A stretch of 64,000 bases of DNA from Dyadobacter linearis (GTDB taxonomy: Bacteria; Bacteroidota; Bacteroidia; Cytophagales; Spirosomataceae), in assembly GCF_907165045.1 (NCBI RefSeq), contig NZ_CAJRAU010000001.1:496001-560000 (forward strand), written 5' to 3'. Shown here piece by piece: positions 61,802-64,000 of the stretch. The notes beneath the pieces are model-generated. The model was given only the letters and a program-made list of their open reading frames with translations. It made no database searches and had not been told where the DNA came from. Numbering within the stretch: position 1 is the stretch's first letter; each line of letters starts with the position of its first letter. A program made the position numbers and the translations under genes.

Positions 61802-62278
61802 ATGAGCCCGGCTGAGTTTACACTTGACAAAACAGATCTGAATATCCTGCGGCTGATGCAGGAAAATGCGCGGATTACCAATGCAGATCTGGCGAGGGAG
61901 CTTGAAATGGCGCCTTCCGCTGTTTTGGAGCGGGTCAAGAAATTGGAACAGAAGAATGTGATCGTACAGTACACAACCCGGATCAATCCCGCGGCATTGC
62001 AGCAAAGTCTGCTCGCGTTCATTTCAGTCAGATCATCCGAAGGAATGGGCAGCAATGATACGGCGAAAGAATTTGCAAAAATCCCCGAAGTACAGGAAGT
62101 GCACCACATTGCCGGCGAGGATTGCTACCTCGTGAAAGTGCGCACAACCGACTCCGCGTCGCTGATGGAATTAATGCGTAACTCTTTCAGCAAAATCCCG
62201 AAAATCTTATCTACACGCACTACGATCGTCCTCGAAACTGTCAAAGAAGAACAATTATTAGTCATTCCAGAAAAATAA
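61802..62278 (+). CDS. Lrp/AsnC family transcriptional regulator
   Basis: The 158-residue protein has an N-terminal winged HTH (LDKTDLNILRLMQENARITN, ADLARELEMAPSAVLERVKK) and a C-terminal RAM domain (EVQEVHHIAGEDCYLVKVRT). Lrp/AsnC proteins sense amino acids. The gene is followed 6 bases later by a DMT transporter gene, so it probably controls export of an amino acid or related metabolite. A palindrome upstream suggests autoregulation. Confidence 0.95.
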   Translation: MSPAEFTLDKTDLNILRLMQENARITNADLARELEMAPSAVLERVKKLEQKNVIVQYTTRINPAALQQSLLAFISVRSSEGMGSNDTAKEFAKIPEVQEVHHIAGEDCYLVKVRTTDSASLMELMRNSFSKIPKILSTRTTIVLETVKEEQLLVIPEK

Positions 62279-62284
62279 ACGATC

Positions 62285-63235
62285 ATGCAAACGGACAACA
62301 AAACTCCTTCCACAACCCTGGTTGTATTGGCTTTTGCCACAGTTTACATTGTATGGGGCTCGACCTATTTCTTCATTCAAAAAGCCCTCGAAGGCCTGCC
62401 TCCGTTCTTTCTGGGCGCATTCCGCTTTCTGATCGCGGGCATGATCATGCTGGCGTGGAGTTTGGCAAGGGGTGAAAAGGTATTTTCGCTCAAAGTCATC
62501 AAACCGGCAATCGTGACGGGCTTGCTGTTACTTTTTGTAGGAAATGGCGTAGTGATCTGGGTAGAACAGTTTCTGCCGAGTGCGATGGTGGCAATTATGG
62601 TATCATCGTCGCCGCTCTGGTTTGTGTTGCTCGACAAGCCGAAATGGTCGGAGAACCTGACAAACCGTTCCACGATCATTGGGCTGCTGATCGGTTTTGC
62701 GGGGGTGATATTATTGTTTTATGAGAAAATCCTGGCGTCGATGTCGTCGCTTAACAGCTCGCGCGACTTATTTGCGATGTTCCTGGTGGTTCTTGGATCG
62801 ATGGCTTGGGCTGGTGGTTCCTTGTATTCGAAATACCAGTCGGGGACTGATTCTGCCACTGTCAATTCCACCTGGCAGATGTTTGCTGCCGGCTTTGCAT
62901 TCATTCCCGGGGTATTTTTCACGGGTGAATTGAAAAATTTTGATCCTGCTGCTGTGCCCGCCGGCGCGTGGGGTGCGGTCGTTTACCTGATCATTTTCGG
63001 GTCGATCCTCGGATTCAGTGCTTATGTGTGGCTTTTAAAAGTCCAGCCTGCCACCAAGGTAAGTACCTATGCATACGTCAATCCGGTCGTAGCGGTGTTA
63101 TTAGGGATATTTTTTGCCAAAGAAAGCATTAGTCCGTTACAGATCTCGGGCCTGATCGTGATCCTGGGCAGCGTCTTGTTGATCAATCTTCACAAATACC
63201 GGAAACCAAAAACGCTGGCTACGAATGCTGCCTGA
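62285..63235 (+). CDS. EamA/DMT family transporter
   Basis: The 316-residue protein has ten hydrophobic helices and two EamA repeats. ATVYIVWGSTYFFIQKALEG, LPPFFLGAFRFLIAGMIM at the N-terminus and KVSTYAYVNPVVAVLLGIFF with ISPLQISGLIVILGSVLLIN at the C-terminus are EamA hallmarks. It is likely a metabolite or amino acid exporter, in one transcript with the Lrp/AsnC regulator. Confidence 0.95.
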   Translation: MQTDNKTPSTTLVVLAFATVYIVWGSTYFFIQKALEGLPPFFLGAFRFLIAGMIMLAWSLARGEKVFSLKVIKPAIVTGLLLLFVGNGVVIWVEQFLPSAMVAIMVSSSPLWFVLLDKPKWSENLTNRSTIIGLLIGFAGVILLFYEKILASMSSLNSSRDLFAMFLVVLGSMAWAGGSLYSKYQSGTDSATVNSTWQMFAAGFAFIPGVFFTGELKNFDPAAVPAGAWGAVVYLIIFGSILGFSAYVWLLKVQPATKVSTYAYVNPVVAVLLGIFFAKESISPLQISGLIVILGSVLLINLHKYRKPKTLATNAA

Positions 63236-63260
63236 AAAAGGCCGGTACTCCAAATAGTAT

Positions 63261-63515
63261 TCAGTAACAAAGATCCATATCTGCGACTCTTTCTACTCTG
63301 GAAATATCGCGGTTGCGGCGGATCAGAAGCATAATTTGCTCAAAATCAATTAGTCGGGATACTCCGAAAGCGATGATCCCGACAAATATTTTCCCTTTAC
63401 TTCTGAAATCCAGGCGCTTGATCTTCGCGCCGTTTACTGACTCTACTGTGGAGGTTATCTTATGAAGGCTCACGGCGTCGCGGTAAATGATACGCAACAG
63501 GAAAACGTCATTCAT
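63261..63515 (-). CDS. Small protein of unknown function, possibly ACT-like
   Basis: The 84-residue ORF (MNDVFLLRIIYRDAVSLHKI) is followed by 14 bases and the cysteine desulfurase stop, so the two are in the same direction with the small gene downstream. The sequence has a beta-alpha-beta look (TSTVESVNGAKIKRLDFRSK, GKIFVGIIAFGVSRLIDFEQ) that could be an ACT-like or ferredoxin-like fold, but no motif proves it. Its coding status rests on size, spacing and orientation. Confidence 0.55.
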   Translation of the reverse strand: MNDVFLLRIIYRDAVSLHKITSTVESVNGAKIKRLDFRSKGKIFVGIIAFGVSRLIDFEQIMLLIRRNRDISRVERVADMDLCY

Positions 63516-63529
63516 TTTTGTTAGTTTAT

Positions 63530-64000
63530 TTAAACAGTGGCTAGTTGTAATGCACCCTGCCGCGCCACCCTGACGGACCCGTAAATGCCGGCCAGGGTTT
63601 CTACGATTTGGTCTACCTCCTTGAATGTGTTGAATTTGCTGAATGAAAATCGCACGTTCTCCTTTTCACTCTGACAGGGTAATGCCGCGATCACGTGTGA
63701 AGTACCGAGACTCGAACATGCACTTCCGCCGGAAACCGCAATACCGGCCTCGTCAAGCAGTTCTACTATATTGCCGCCAGGCAAACAAGTAAAAGATACA
63801 CTCACGACGTTTGGAAGGCTGTTTTCCGAAGACCGGCTTTCTCCGTTGTAGCAAACTCCCTCAATGCCGCTGATCGCCAGTTTCGAGATCAGATATTGTT
63901 TCAATTTTCCGACTTTCGCCTGGCTCTCTTCATGGTTTTTGCAGGCCACTTCCAGCGCCCTTGCCAGTCCTACAATCCCGATTACATTCTCCGTACCGCC
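63530..64000 (-). CDS. Cysteine desulfurase (NifS/IscS family), C-terminal part, runs off right edge
   Basis: The frame is open to the window edge (upstream residues read GGTENVIGIVGLARALEVAC), so 156 residues of the C-terminal end are visible. It has the G-G-T-E-N-x-x-G-I-V-G signature of this family and the reactive Cys in SGGSACSSLGTSHVIAAL. It takes sulfur from cysteine for iron-sulfur cluster or thio-cofactor synthesis. It is incomplete because of the window, not broken. Confidence 0.93.
   Translation of the reverse strand, partial: GGTENVIGIVGLARALEVACKNHEESQAKVGKLKQYLISKLAISGIEGVCYNGESRSSENSLPNVVSVSFTCLPGGNIVELLDEAGIAVSGGSACSSLGTSHVIAALPCQSEKENVRFSFSKFNTFKEVDQIVETLAGIYGSVRVARQGALQLATV

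Noticed and set aside
1..64000. tRNA or rRNA genes
   Set aside because: No cloverleaf or rRNA-like stretch was recognised by eye; a covariance search would decide.
1..64000. Insertion sequence, integrase or prophage
   Set aside because: No transposase, integrase or terminal inverted repeats were recognised; the region looks like stable chromosome.

Overview
The window looks like chromosomal DNA of a pigmented Bacteroidota bacterium, most likely Cytophagales and close to Dyadobacter. The evidence is two secreted proteins with type IX secretion (Por) C-terminal sorting tails, an aryl-polyene/flexirubin-type pigment cluster, a CrtYcd-type carotenoid operon, an rpsF-rpsR-rplI operon, and promoters of the Bacteroidota TTTG / TAnnTTTG kind. 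Genus placement is inference from gene content; no search was run.

Layout. 1-3.8 kb: edge of a Bcr/CflA drug transporter, a small Lys-rich secreted protein, an orphan MNT nucleotidyltransferase and a K+-dependent membrane pyrophosphatase. 4.0-24.7 kb: a large aryl-polyene/flexirubin-type locus. A minus-strand operon runs from an aromatic amino acid ammonia-lyase (16831) through a ketoreductase, ketosynthases, two acyl carrier proteins, acyltransferase, dehydratases, thioesterase, NodB-like and LolA-like proteins to a GT2-DUF2062 protein. A divergent plus-strand operon encodes an RND exporter-PlsC-methyltransferase fusion, a CrtI-like oxidoreductase and a halogenase-like flavoprotein, followed by a convergent Cys-less ketosynthase paralogue. 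24.7-37.4 kb: housekeeping genes (glpD, LysM/BON protein, ribosomal proteins, YggS, GT9, RodA, PBP2, NFACT protein) and a PIN toxin-antitoxin pair. 37.5-42.4 kb: a TetR-TolC-HlyD-MFS efflux operon with a tandem palindromic operator. 42.5-51 kb: a T9SS metalloprotease, ruvC, a flippase-like protein, a GT2 and a T9SS choice-of-anchor A protein. 51.2-57.2 kb: a LexA-like S24 regulator divergent from a carotenoid operon headed by a CarH-type B12/MerR regulator (crtI, crtB, idi, crtZ, crtYcd). 57.2-61 kb: a convergent three-gene operon whose first gene fuses a UbiA prenyltransferase to a complete type III polyketide synthase, followed by a methyltransferase and a flavin oxidoreductase. 61-64 kb: lipoprotein, Lrp/AsnC regulator with a DMT exporter, a small protein and the C-terminal part of a cysteine desulfurase.

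How it fits together. The window contains three lipophilic-pigment or phenolic-lipid systems: the aryl polyene locus (tyrosine or histidine-type lyase, iterative KS/KR/DH chemistry, O-acyltransfer and export), a zeaxanthin-type carotenoid operon probably controlled by a light-sensing cobalamin regulator, and a membrane-tethered type III PKS/prenyltransferase system. The last is the best candidate for an undescribed pathway. The aryl polyene locus has no DarA/DarB and no acyl-ACP/CoA ligase inside the window.
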